A stretch of DNA of 64,000 nucleotides, taken from contig JBKEEJ010000013.1 of assembly GCA_047777345.1 (NCBI GenBank), forward strand, positions 35,976 to 99,975, read 5' to 3'. The translations under genes were made by a program, and so were the position numbers. The notes below the pieces were generated by a model that did no database searches, had not been told where the DNA came from, and worked only from the letters and a program-made list of their open reading frames with translations. The DNA comes from Anaerocolumna sp047777345. Lineage in GTDB: Bacteria > Bacillota > Clostridia > Lachnospirales > Lachnospiraceae. This document shows, in pieces, positions 17,753 to 25,164 of the stretch. Numbering within the stretch: the stretch's first letter is position 1; each line of letters begins with the position of its first letter.

Positions 17753-19051
17753 TTATAATTGAAAAAAACTTCTTATTAACTTCTCCAAATATTCCTGATC
17801 TTTAGTACCCATTAATTCTCTGGAAGAATGCATACCTAATAAAGGAACTCCAATATCAACCGCCTTCATGGGCAACCAGGCAGAAATAATAGGTCCTAAA
17901 GTCATTCCCCCGGCTACATCAGAACGATTTACAAACTTCTGATATAACACACCATTTAATTCACATATCTGCTGTACTATAGCAACGGCTTCCGTATCAA
18001 AAGTGTACTTCTGGTTACTGTCAATTTTAATAACAACACCGCCATTTAACTTGGCATGATTAAGGGGATCATATTTTTCCGGCCTGTTGGGATGAACTGC
18101 GTGAGCCACATCCACCGAAAGGAGAATACCATCCGAAATTGCTTCATAAAGGCTGGTTCTTTTCTCTGAGCCAAGCCCTTCATAGATTCTTTCCAGTACC
18201 ATATTTAACAGGGATGAATCTGCTCCCTGTTTACTCCGGCTTCCTATTTCTTCATTGTCATATAAGGCTATCAGATTTATGCCTTCCTTACGCCTTCCTT
18301 CTTTTAAACCTTTAAGAAGTGCCCACACGGAAGTAAGATTATCTAATCTTGGACAGGAAATAAAATCTTCATCCATGCCGATTATGGATCCTTCTTCCGC
18401 ATTGTATATGTAAAGGTCATAATCCAATATGTCTTCCATATTCACTTGTAACTGGCTAGCCAGATAATCCAAAAAGAAATTATTTTTATTTAAATTTTCC
18501 TTTATAGTTCCTATTATAGGAATGGTATCTGTCTGCTTATTTAATTCCACACCTTTATTTACTTCACGATTCATGTGAATAGCCAGATTAGGTATGGTAA
18601 GAAGGGGCTTTTTCATATCAATCAGTCTCATCCTGGGATGAAAGGGATCCTTGCTTTTTAAAGCTACCCTGCCGGCAACACTTAATGGCCTGTCCAGCCA
18701 GGTATTTAATATGGGGCCGCCGTAAACTTCCGTATTTAACTTGTAATATGCATCGGTACTCATTTCCGCATTGGGTTTTATACGAAATCCCGGGTGATCC
18801 GTATGAGCCGCCCCAATACGAAGATTCTGCCCTTCCTTCCATTCTTCTCCTACGGTAAATGCAAATAAGGAAGTGCCATAAGGATTAATATAATAAGCTC
18901 CTCCTTTTTCTAATTTCCAGTGATCCTTTAATTTAATTTCTTGAAAGCTTGCTTCCGAAAGCAGTTTGATTCCTTCTTCCACTACCTGATAGGGAGAAGT
19001 TGCCTTTTTTATAAAGGAAAGCAAGTCTGTTGCTGTTGTTTGATAACTCAT
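17753..19051 (-). CDS. M18-family aminopeptidase
   Basis: A 432-residue dinuclear-metal aminopeptidase of the M18 family, cytoplasmic. Metal and catalytic motifs are visible: AAHTDHPGFR (about residues 81-90), CPRLDNLTSVWALL, YDNEEIGSRSKQGADS and LLGMHSSRELMGTKD near the end. Members remove N-terminal residues from short peptides, often preferring acidic ones, in peptide turnover. The length and motif order are normal. An ATG start at 19051 is preceded by AGAGAGGTAGT. The nearest upstream gene is divergent, so this is probably a single-gene transcript ending at or near the hairpin at 17538-17592. Confidence 0.92.
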   Translation of the reverse strand: MSYQTTATDLLSFIKKATSPYQVVEEGIKLLSEASFQEIKLKDHWKLEKGGAYYINPYGTSLFAFTVGEEWKEGQNLRIGAAHTDHPGFRIKPNAEMSTDAYYKLNTEVYGGPILNTWLDRPLSVAGRVALKSKDPFHPRMRLIDMKKPLLTIPNLAIHMNREVNKGVELNKQTDTIPIIGTIKENLNKNNFFLDYLASQLQVNMEDILDYDLYIYNAEEGSIIGMDEDFISCPRLDNLTSVWALLKGLKEGRRKEGINLIALYDNEEIGSRSKQGADSSLLNMVLERIYEGLGSEKRTSLYEAISDGILLSVDVAHAVHPNRPEKYDPLNHAKLNGGVVIKIDSNQKYTFDTEAVAIVQQICELNGVLYQKFVNRSDVAGGMTLGPIISAWLPMKAVDIGVPLLGMHSSRELMGTKDQEYLEKLIRSFFQL

Positions 19052-19229
19052 ATTTACTACCTCTCTTTCGTAATTCCAGGTTTCCCTGTTATTCTATGTT
19101 CATCTGTTGATTAATGCTTCTTATATTTCATAATATTATAATACATTGTGTACAATTAAACAATACAACAATATTGGCAGGTTATACTTGACTCATGAGG
19201 CCCTCTGCTATATGCTAAGGAGGGAAGCA

Positions 19230-19979
19230 GTGGAAAGGTTAGATACCATGAATTATTTGTTGTTCCAACAAGCATGTGATAAAGTAATCAATAATAAAAC
19301 AGAAAGCAATGAAATCGGCACATTAGGAGAAAAAACGATCCATGCCGTCTTAAAAAATTATTTGGTTCCGGATGAGTCTTTCCATGAAATCAAGGTCGGT
19401 AATTTTTATGCCGATATTATGGATAAAAACGGTATTATAGAAATACAGACAAGAAGTTTTGACAAATTAAGAAACAAGTTAAAAACTTTTCTGCAACTTT
19501 ATCCCGTAACCATTGTTTATCCCATTCCCCATACCAAATGGTTAAGATGGATTAATGAAGAAACAGGCGAAATAAGCAGCTCCCGAAAATCTCCCAAATC
19601 CGGTACGCCTTATATGGTATTTCCGGAACTGTACAAAATAAAAAATTATTTGCTCCATCCCAATCTTCGGATACATATAATACTTTTGGATATGGAAGAA
19701 TACCGCCTTTTGCATGGAATAGATAAAAGGCAAAGGAAAATAGCTACCAGAAATGACGGAATTCCCATAAAATTAGTGGATGAAATAATTATCAATAACC
19801 CTTATGAATATTATAAACTGATTCCCGAAAATCTTCCGGAAACCTTTACCTCCAAAGATTACCAGAAAATTTCAAAATTAAGGCCAAGGGAAGCTTCTAT
19901 AGCACTGAATATACTTTATTATGTAGGGGCTGTCAACCGCATTGGAAAAAAAGGACGAGCCTATCTTTATTCAAGATAG
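19230..19979 (+). CDS. Unassigned protein: nuclease-like core plus winged-helix end
   Basis: About 249 residues from a GTG at 19230, chosen because AAGGAGG lies six to seven bases upstream; an in-frame ATG at 19146 has no ribosome site. I do not recognise a named family. The central part, GTLGEKTIHAVLKNYL ... NFYADIMDKNGIIEIQTRSF, has the E-D-ExQ spacing of PD-(D/E)XK nuclease folds. The last 45 residues (FTSKDYQKISKLRPREASIA to the Arg end) look like a winged helix. No signal peptide or membrane segment is seen. The 3' end overlaps the convergent DUF3810 gene by 13 bases. DNA or RNA cleavage is only a fold-based guess. Confidence 0.6.
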   Translation: MERLDTMNYLLFQQACDKVINNKTESNEIGTLGEKTIHAVLKNYLVPDESFHEIKVGNFYADIMDKNGIIEIQTRSFDKLRNKLKTFLQLYPVTIVYPIPHTKWLRWINEETGEISSSRKSPKSGTPYMVFPELYKIKNYLLHPNLRIHIILLDMEEYRLLHGIDKRQRKIATRNDGIPIKLVDEIIINNPYEYYKLIPENLPETFTSKDYQKISKLRPREASIALNILYYVGAVNRIGKKGRAYLYSR

Positions 19980-21199
19980 GCTTCTTTCTCCTCTTCCTGA
20001 TTTTTCCGGTATTCTGCCAACAACAGATCAACCATCTTTCCGTAACTTTTTACCCCGTCACTTTGCTTGTTGGCTTTTAAGTAATTGTCATTTACCGTAT
20101 TGGAAACCGTACTGATAACCGTATCTTCAAACTGTTTCCAATAATAATATTCATTTCTTAAATCTGCCAACATCTGTGTATTGTAATGTTTCAGCAATGA
20201 CTGATATAAACTGGCATCCTGCCTGTATAACTGGTTGGCCGCATAAGTTAATGCAAGCATAATGCCGCTGTATTGATATTCCGGCTTATCCGATGCTTTA
20301 CACACCAGATAGCCGATAAAATTAGCTTCATCTTCTCTCATAAACCCTCTTAAATGGGCCAGCTCATGACCCATAGTGGCAGGCAAGGAATAATCCGACG
20401 CATCTATATTTACATTGGCCTCCATGGTAAAAGGCCAAAAAATTCCTATTATCTCCATTCTGGACATGAATTTTGAAAAAAAGACCGGTTTTAGGGAAGG
20501 ATAATACCCGCTAAGTACCGGATATTCCTCGGACAGCTTTAAAAACGCATCCTGCATATTGCCGGAAAAAGTTTTCCAGTCTCCATTTTTTAATTGCAAA
20601 ACCCCGTTTTCATCCTCCATACTTTCCATGTCATGAAGTTCACTGCGAATATCCGATGCCTGATTGGCCAAATCCACACACAAGTTATACAGTTCTTCCA
20701 CAGACGATTCTTTTATTTCCAATCCGCTGTACTCCGTAAAAGAAACGCGGTAATAATTTAGCCCGCCCATTACCAGGTATAAGAAAAAAACAATTCCAAG
20801 CGTACAGACTAAATTTAAAATACCCAATGCAAAAGTATAACCTGTGTCCCCGGATTTATGAAAAAACTTTCCCAAAACCTTTACAAAAAAACGAAACAGT
20901 AAAATAATACCAGCCACAGGAATTACTATCACTTCTAATTCCATAAGGGAAAAGGGAAATATACCGGATACGAAACTGACGGCCCTGGAAATCCATTTGT
21001 AAATGCCTCTGGAAAAGGCATATTCTGTCAGTGTGGGGTTATTTTGCGCAAGCCATAAAATAAAAAAAGAAAGGGGTATAAAAATTAACAGAAGAGTTCT
21101 TTTTTTCCGGAAAACCATATACCACTTAGAAGTTTTTTGGGTTTTCCCTGTCTCTGTCCTTATATCCATTGCAAAATCCAGCACCTGGTTGTCATCCAT
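19967..21199 (-). CDS. DUF3810 membrane-bound putative zinc metallopeptidase
   Basis: A 410-residue protein with three hydrophobic helices in the first 160 residues (near 35-52, 75-105 and 125-148), then an extracytoplasmic or cytoplasmic domain with HELAHLRGFMREDEANF. The HExxH-like element HELAH and following ExxEA are the gluzincin-type zinc-binding pattern that defines DUF3810. Members are regarded as membrane metallopeptidases of unknown substrate. The start at an ATG (21199) has GGAAGAG upstream. It shares its direction with the sigma-like gene 90 bases upstream and may form an operon with it. Confidence 0.8.
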   Translation of the reverse strand: MDDNQVLDFAMDIRTETGKTQKTSKWYMVFRKKRTLLLIFIPLSFFILWLAQNNPTLTEYAFSRGIYKWISRAVSFVSGIFPFSLMELEVIVIPVAGIILLFRFFVKVLGKFFHKSGDTGYTFALGILNLVCTLGIVFFLYLVMGGLNYYRVSFTEYSGLEIKESSVEELYNLCVDLANQASDIRSELHDMESMEDENGVLQLKNGDWKTFSGNMQDAFLKLSEEYPVLSGYYPSLKPVFFSKFMSRMEIIGIFWPFTMEANVNIDASDYSLPATMGHELAHLRGFMREDEANFIGYLVCKASDKPEYQYSGIMLALTYAANQLYRQDASLYQSLLKHYNTQMLADLRNEYYYWKQFEDTVISTVSNTVNDNYLKANKQSDGVKSYGKMVDLLLAEYRKNQEEEKEAYLE

Positions 21200-21289
21200 G
21201 GTACTCTTCCTTTCTGATTAAACTATCTTCCTGCAACTGTTTGTAACGTAACATTAAGAAACATGATTAAGTAAACATAATTATTATGG

Positions 21290-22213
21290 TTACTGGTAAT
21301 TTTCATGGTTATTACCATAGGTGACGCTTTTAATAGCCGGGCTGGACTTGCTGCTATGTTTTTTTTCTATTTTGATTCCTTCCGTCGCCATATTGATAAC
21401 ATCATCAATTTCTTTTTCCGGCATTTTTATATATTCAGCCAATTCATGGATGTTTGCCTTACGCCCAAGTTCTTCTGCTAACTTCTCGGCGGCGTCCCTG
21501 ATTCGATTGATTTTGTCCACCAGGGATTTTTCAAAATTGGTATTTTCTTTTTTCTTTTGTATAGCAGTTTCCATAAATTTTTTTATATAATCAGTAACCC
21601 TGTCTTTTACCTGATTAGTATCCGACAGTTGGGAGACGGTCTCTAAGGAACTGATAAGCCCCATATTACCTTCCTGTATCAGGTCTTCCAGGGAAACCCC
21701 CTGATTTCTATACTCTTTTGCTAGTTCCACCACATAATGGAGATTTCCTTCAATATAACGGTTTTTGGCAATATCGTCACCTTTTATGATTTTACCAAGT
21801 AATATGGTTTCTTCGTCCGGAGTGATTTTTTTAATATCTTCTATATCCTTAAGGTACATTTCCAAATAAGAAGAATCTTCATCCTGCACATTATTTTCTG
21901 TACTTTTATCCTCTTTGCTTTGCTCGTTTTTTTCTTCTGCATTGGTTTGCTCCAATACTTTGGTATATTCGGATTCTTTTGCAATATAGCCTTTTATATT
22001 GATATGATTGGCCGCCAAATAAGCAAATATTTGCTCATACTGTGTTTCGGTCAAACTCATATCGCCAAACATTTTCTTAATCTCATTTACTTCCAATCGA
22101 TTTCCCTGAACTCTGGCAATTTCAAGAATATCTCTTAACATTTCCTGGAATTTGTTTTTGTCATCCATACTCATTACCGCGTTATCTATCCTTCCTAATT
22201 CATAAATTTGCAT
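21290..22213 (-). CDS. Sigma-70-like protein lacking -10 recognition and region 4
   Basis: A 307-residue RpoD-related protein. Residues 20-75 resemble sigma region 1.1. From about 117 come region 1.2/2 segments: SYLEMYLKDIEDI, NLHYVVELAKEYRNQG and DLIQEGNMGLISSLE, which are near-canonical core-binding parts. Where region 2.3-2.4 should read like FSTYATWWIRQAI there is RVTDYIKKFMETAIQKKK. A region-3-like segment (NRIRDAAEKLAEELGRKANI) follows and the protein ends without a region 4 helix-turn-helix. It can probably bind RNA polymerase core but is unlikely to recognise -10/-35 elements in the usual way. It may be a regulator or competitor of sigma factors. Confidence 0.7.
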   Translation of the reverse strand: MQIYELGRIDNAVMSMDDKNKFQEMLRDILEIARVQGNRLEVNEIKKMFGDMSLTETQYEQIFAYLAANHINIKGYIAKESEYTKVLEQTNAEEKNEQSKEDKSTENNVQDEDSSYLEMYLKDIEDIKKITPDEETILLGKIIKGDDIAKNRYIEGNLHYVVELAKEYRNQGVSLEDLIQEGNMGLISSLETVSQLSDTNQVKDRVTDYIKKFMETAIQKKKENTNFEKSLVDKINRIRDAAEKLAEELGRKANIHELAEYIKMPEKEIDDVINMATEGIKIEKKHSSKSSPAIKSVTYGNNHENYQ

Positions 22214-22437
22214 TACTTCTGACCGAAGGGCTGTGTCTTACATTTTATCCCATAAAAATTTGGTCCCATAAATAAGCTTTCAAGGGAATTTGACAATTTA
22301 GTTATATAGTGATTTTATTTTAGCATACATGTACATGAATGGCAATTTGATTATTTTGACATGTATTTTACGTTTATTTTTTCGAATACTAGTCAAATAA
22401 TGAAAATTGTACCGGTTATTTGTTCCGACAGCCGACC

Positions 22438-22465
22438 TTGAATTACTTGGTATTTATGATATAAT
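22438..22465 (+). promoter_or_regulatory. Promoter of the S1-repeat gene
   Basis: TTGAAT (22438-22443) and TATAAT (22460-22465) with a 16-base spacer, about 45 bases before the ATG at 22510. The 22214-22437 stretch before it is the divergent upstream region shared with the sigma-like gene and holds a CATGTACATG palindrome but no gene. Confidence 0.6.
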
Positions 22466-22509
22466 AAATTTATTCATTAACGTGCTTGTAATTAAAAAAG
22501 GAGAGAAAA

Positions 22510-23517
22510 ATGAACAACGAATCTAAAATTGAGTTAACTCAAACAACGGAACAAGTCACATCCTCTGATTCTGCTGCCAAAAATACCGACCTTACTTCCT
22601 CCCAGCAAGAAAATCTTCCCTCTATGAAAGACTTTGAAGATCAGATTAACAAATCCTTTACCAGAATTAAAGAAGGAGAAATCGTAAAGGGAACGGTTAT
22701 CGGTATATCCGATACGGAAGTTACCGTTGATCTGGGTTCATATGCAGAAGGAATCATACGACTGGAAGACTTAAGCAATAATCCCCATTTTTCCATTAAA
22801 TCGGATATAACCATGGGACAGGAAATTTCAGCCCTGGTCATAAAAGAAGATGACGGTGAAGGCAACATTCTTTTATCAAAAAAAGAAGCAGACAATCTTT
22901 TATCCTGGGCAACCTTAAAAGAGTATATGGAAAACAGAACTGTTTTAAAGGTTAAAATTGTCCAGGCGGTCAATGGCGGAGTAATTACCTATCTGGAAGG
23001 TATCCGGGCCTTCATACCGGCGTCTCAGCTATCCTTAAATTACGTAGAAGATTTAGAGTCATGGGTAAACAAAGAAATCAGCGTGATTGTAATTAACGTG
23101 GACGAGGCCAGCAGAAAGCTGGTACTTTCCGGAAAGGAAGTAGAAAGGGATAAGGCCATTCAAGAGAAAAACAGCAAATTATCAAAACTTCAGATTGGTC
23201 TAATAACCAAGGGTACTGTTGAAAAAATTGTTCCTTACGGCGCATTTGTTAGCATCGGAGACGGTCTTTCCGGCCTGGTACACATATCCCAGATATGCGG
23301 AAAGCGCATTAAAAGCCCCCATGAAGTAATAAAAGAAGGGGATGAAGTGACAGTTAAAATTACGGATATAAAAGACGGGAAAATAAGTCTTAGTATGAAA
23401 GCCGTAGAAGAAAAAGCTGAAGTAGTGGATAAAGTGGATGATGTTCCTTTTGAATATAAGGATGATGGGGAAGCTACCACCGGCCTTGCGTCACTTTTAT
23501 CCAAAATTAAATTATAA
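22510..23517 (+). CDS. S1 RNA-binding-domain protein (ribosomal protein S1 homologue)
   Basis: A 335-residue cytoplasmic RNA-binding protein with three S1 repeats, at about 55-124 (EGEIVKGTVIGISDTEVTVD), 142-209 and 230-299 (KGTVEKIVPYGAFVSIGDGL). The last repeat is the most canonical. The first 50 residues are a polar, probably disordered tail, and the C-terminus is acidic. The Gram-positive S1-like proteins of this length bind mRNA or the 30S subunit and are shorter than the six-repeat proteobacterial S1. GGAGAG lies before the ATG. It has its own promoter and a downstream terminator, so it is probably monocistronic. Confidence 0.88.
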   Translation: MNNESKIELTQTTEQVTSSDSAAKNTDLTSSQQENLPSMKDFEDQINKSFTRIKEGEIVKGTVIGISDTEVTVDLGSYAEGIIRLEDLSNNPHFSIKSDITMGQEISALVIKEDDGEGNILLSKKEADNLLSWATLKEYMENRTVLKVKIVQAVNGGVITYLEGIRAFIPASQLSLNYVEDLESWVNKEISVIVINVDEASRKLVLSGKEVERDKAIQEKNSKLSKLQIGLITKGTVEKIVPYGAFVSIGDGLSGLVHISQICGKRIKSPHEVIKEGDEVTVKITDIKDGKISLSMKAVEEKAEVVDKVDDVPFEYKDDGEATTGLASLLSKIKL

Positions 23518-23580
23518 AACCGGTAATATAAAATTTTGAATCACAAATTCAAATCAGTATTATATTCCTAGTTGGTTCAT

Positions 23581-23637
23581 AAAAAAAGGATACGTTTAAA
23601 TTTAATTCTCTCTTAACAAAATTAAACGTACCCTTTT
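23581..23637. terminator. Bidirectional terminator between S1-repeat gene and alarmone synthetase
   Basis: An imperfect stem of about 15-18 bp (from 23588 to 23633, arms around TACGTTTAA and TTAAACGTA). It is flanked by A7 on the left and T4 on the right, so it can work for both convergent genes. Confidence 0.75.
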
Positions 23638-23673
23638 CACCCGACCGGGAATAGAGATTACCCCAAGCTAATC

Positions 23674-24609
23674 TTAATTTGAATTATTTTTCTTAAAAAA
23701 TCTTACGTATTTTCCTTCGGATTTTTTACCCTCTTTTTTCTTTTTGGATTTTTTGCTATCTTTCTCTTGTGTTGAATCAAAATCAGTAAAATCATTTTCC
23801 AAATTATTATTGTCTGCTTCCTGATGAAGCATATCTTCTTCCTTTGGGGCATTAACTGGTTCCTGGGTTATGGTATCTATCGGTTCCTCTTTTTCATCAT
23901 CAATAATGGTACCGTAGGAATCCTGAATCATATTCTGAAATGTTTCCGAAAGGGCTTCTCGGTACAGGTCCTGTTCCGTTTCCTGATTATACAGTTTAAT
24001 TTCTTCATTAAGCGTTAACATCTTATGGTCCAAAAAAGAAACAATGTCCGCACATTCTTTTAATTCTTTCCGTATTCTTTCAGGTGCGTTTCCTTCGAAT
24101 TTGTAATAAATCTTATGTTCTAAGCTTGCCCAAAAATCCATTGCTATGGTTCTTATTTGAATTTCGACTTTTACATTTACCACTCTGTTGGATAAATAAA
24201 TTGGAACGGCCACAATCATGTGATAACTGGAATATCCGTTGGGTTTCGGAAACATAATATAGTCTTTTACTTTTAATACCTGCACGTCATTTTGCTTTGC
24301 AATCAAATCGGCAATCCGGTATATATCCGAAGTAAATGAACAAATAATTCGAATTCCGGCAACATCATTAACATATTTGACAATATTTTCAATCGTAAGT
24401 TCCCTGTTGTTATGACGCAGCTTTTTCGCAATGCTTTGGGGAGTTTTTAAACGTGATGTAATATGTTCTATAGGATTATATTGATGTCTTAATTTAAATT
24501 CTTCGTTTAGTATCTCCAGTTTGGTATTAACCTCCTTTAGAGCCGAGTCATACATGAGCATGACTTTTTTCCATTCTTCTTCTTCATTATAAAACACAGG
24601 TAAATCCAT
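23674..24609 (-). CDS. relQ: Small alarmone synthetase, RelQ-like
   Basis: A 311-residue RelA/SpoT-domain (p)ppGpp synthetase without hydrolase domain. Catalytic-core segments visible: VNDVAGIRIICSFTSDIYRI, MFPKPNGYSSYHMIVAVPI and VEIQIRTIAMDFWASLEHKI. It would transfer pyrophosphate from ATP to GTP or GDP as part of stress signalling. The ATG at 24609 is preferred over one 15 codons upstream because AGGAGGAG lies 10-12 bases before it. After the core (about residue 220) there is an extra tail of roughly 90 residues, first acidic and Gln/Asn-rich, then strongly Lys-rich. This makes it longer than typical RelQ proteins of about 210-260 residues. Confidence 0.88.
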   Translation of the reverse strand: MDLPVFYNEEEEWKKVMLMYDSALKEVNTKLEILNEEFKLRHQYNPIEHITSRLKTPQSIAKKLRHNNRELTIENIVKYVNDVAGIRIICSFTSDIYRIADLIAKQNDVQVLKVKDYIMFPKPNGYSSYHMIVAVPIYLSNRVVNVKVEIQIRTIAMDFWASLEHKIYYKFEGNAPERIRKELKECADIVSFLDHKMLTLNEEIKLYNQETEQDLYREALSETFQNMIQDSYGTIIDDEKEEPIDTITQEPVNAPKEEDMLHQEADNNNLENDFTDFDSTQEKDSKKSKKKKEGKKSEGKYVRFFKKNNSN

Positions 24610-24791
24610 TGTTTTAGTTCTCCTCCTTAAGCAAGGAACATTCCTTTGACCCACTGGGGCTTATTATAACACACAAATATGAACAATCTTTGAATATCAT
24701 AAAACTTAATAAAATATTAATGTTTCTAAAATAAAAATTGTGCAATTTTTGCTTTTTGATTAATTTTTAACAAAATTCTTTCGAGTTTATA

Positions 24792-24819
24792 TTGACAAGA
24801 TTTACTAATATGTTATAAT
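24792..24819 (+). promoter_or_regulatory. Promoter of the leader-ABC exporter operon
   Basis: TTGACA (24792-24797) and TATAAT (24814-24819), perfect sigma-A hexamers with a 16-base spacer. Transcription should begin near 24826, about 30 bases before the leader peptide ATG. Confidence 0.85.
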
Positions 24820-24855
24820 GAGAAAAGACTATCAAAGAAAGTGAGGTAAAACATA

Positions 24856-24936
24856 ATGATCAACTTAATTAGCTGCTACAATTTTATAATCAATAATTAT
24901 GCAAATTACCTCAATAATAGGTTTGGCTTAAAATGA
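24856..24936 (+). CDS. 26-residue leader peptide of the ABC exporter operon
   Basis: A short frame, ATG at 24856 to TGA at 24936, encoding MINLISCYNF then a Tyr/Asn-rich stretch and ending NNRFGLK. GTGAGG lies about nine bases before the ATG, and a perfect promoter lies just upstream. The frame ends inside one arm of a hairpin (24932-24939 with 24968-24975) and precedes a strong terminator (24992-25017). Its late codons include TTACCTCA (24906-24913), which can pair with its own ribosome site (TGAGGTAA, 24842-24849). The arrangement resembles bmrB, the leader that controls the Bacillus BmrCD multidrug exporter by ribosome-mediated attenuation. That parallel is from gene order, not sequence similarity. 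Confidence 0.65.
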   Translation: MINLISCYNFIINNYANYLNNRFGLK

Positions 24937-24991
24937 TTCTTTAGTATGTAATAAGTTTTTTTTAATTGAATCATTGAGACTGACTTTTATT

Positions 24992-25017
24992 GCCGTGGTA
25001 ATTGCCACGGTTTTTTT
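24992..25017 (+). terminator. Attenuator terminator upstream of the ABC exporter genes
   Basis: CCGTGG (24993-24998) pairs with CCACGG (25005-25010), followed by seven T residues. It lies between the leader peptide and the first ABC gene (25165), so unregulated transcripts should stop here. The loop-side sequence GGTAATT (24997-25003) is complementary to AATTACC (24904-24910) inside the leader ORF, giving a candidate antiterminator pairing. Confidence 0.85.
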
Positions 25018-25164
25018 GTCCTTAAAATCGAATAAGGCAGTCAAACCATTATTGAAACATTTATTCGTTAGTGATAATTGGTATTTTATGGGGAGGAAAA
25101 GAAAAAGGCAGGATTATATTTATTTTTTTACCAAATGCATAATTCGCAAGATGGGAGTTTTTTT

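Noticed and set aside
25078..25164. 29-residue N-terminal extension of the first ABC subunit
   Set aside because: The upstream ATG overlaps the region just after the attenuator and has a poorer context than the ATG at 25165 with GGGAG; the extension is not exporter-like.
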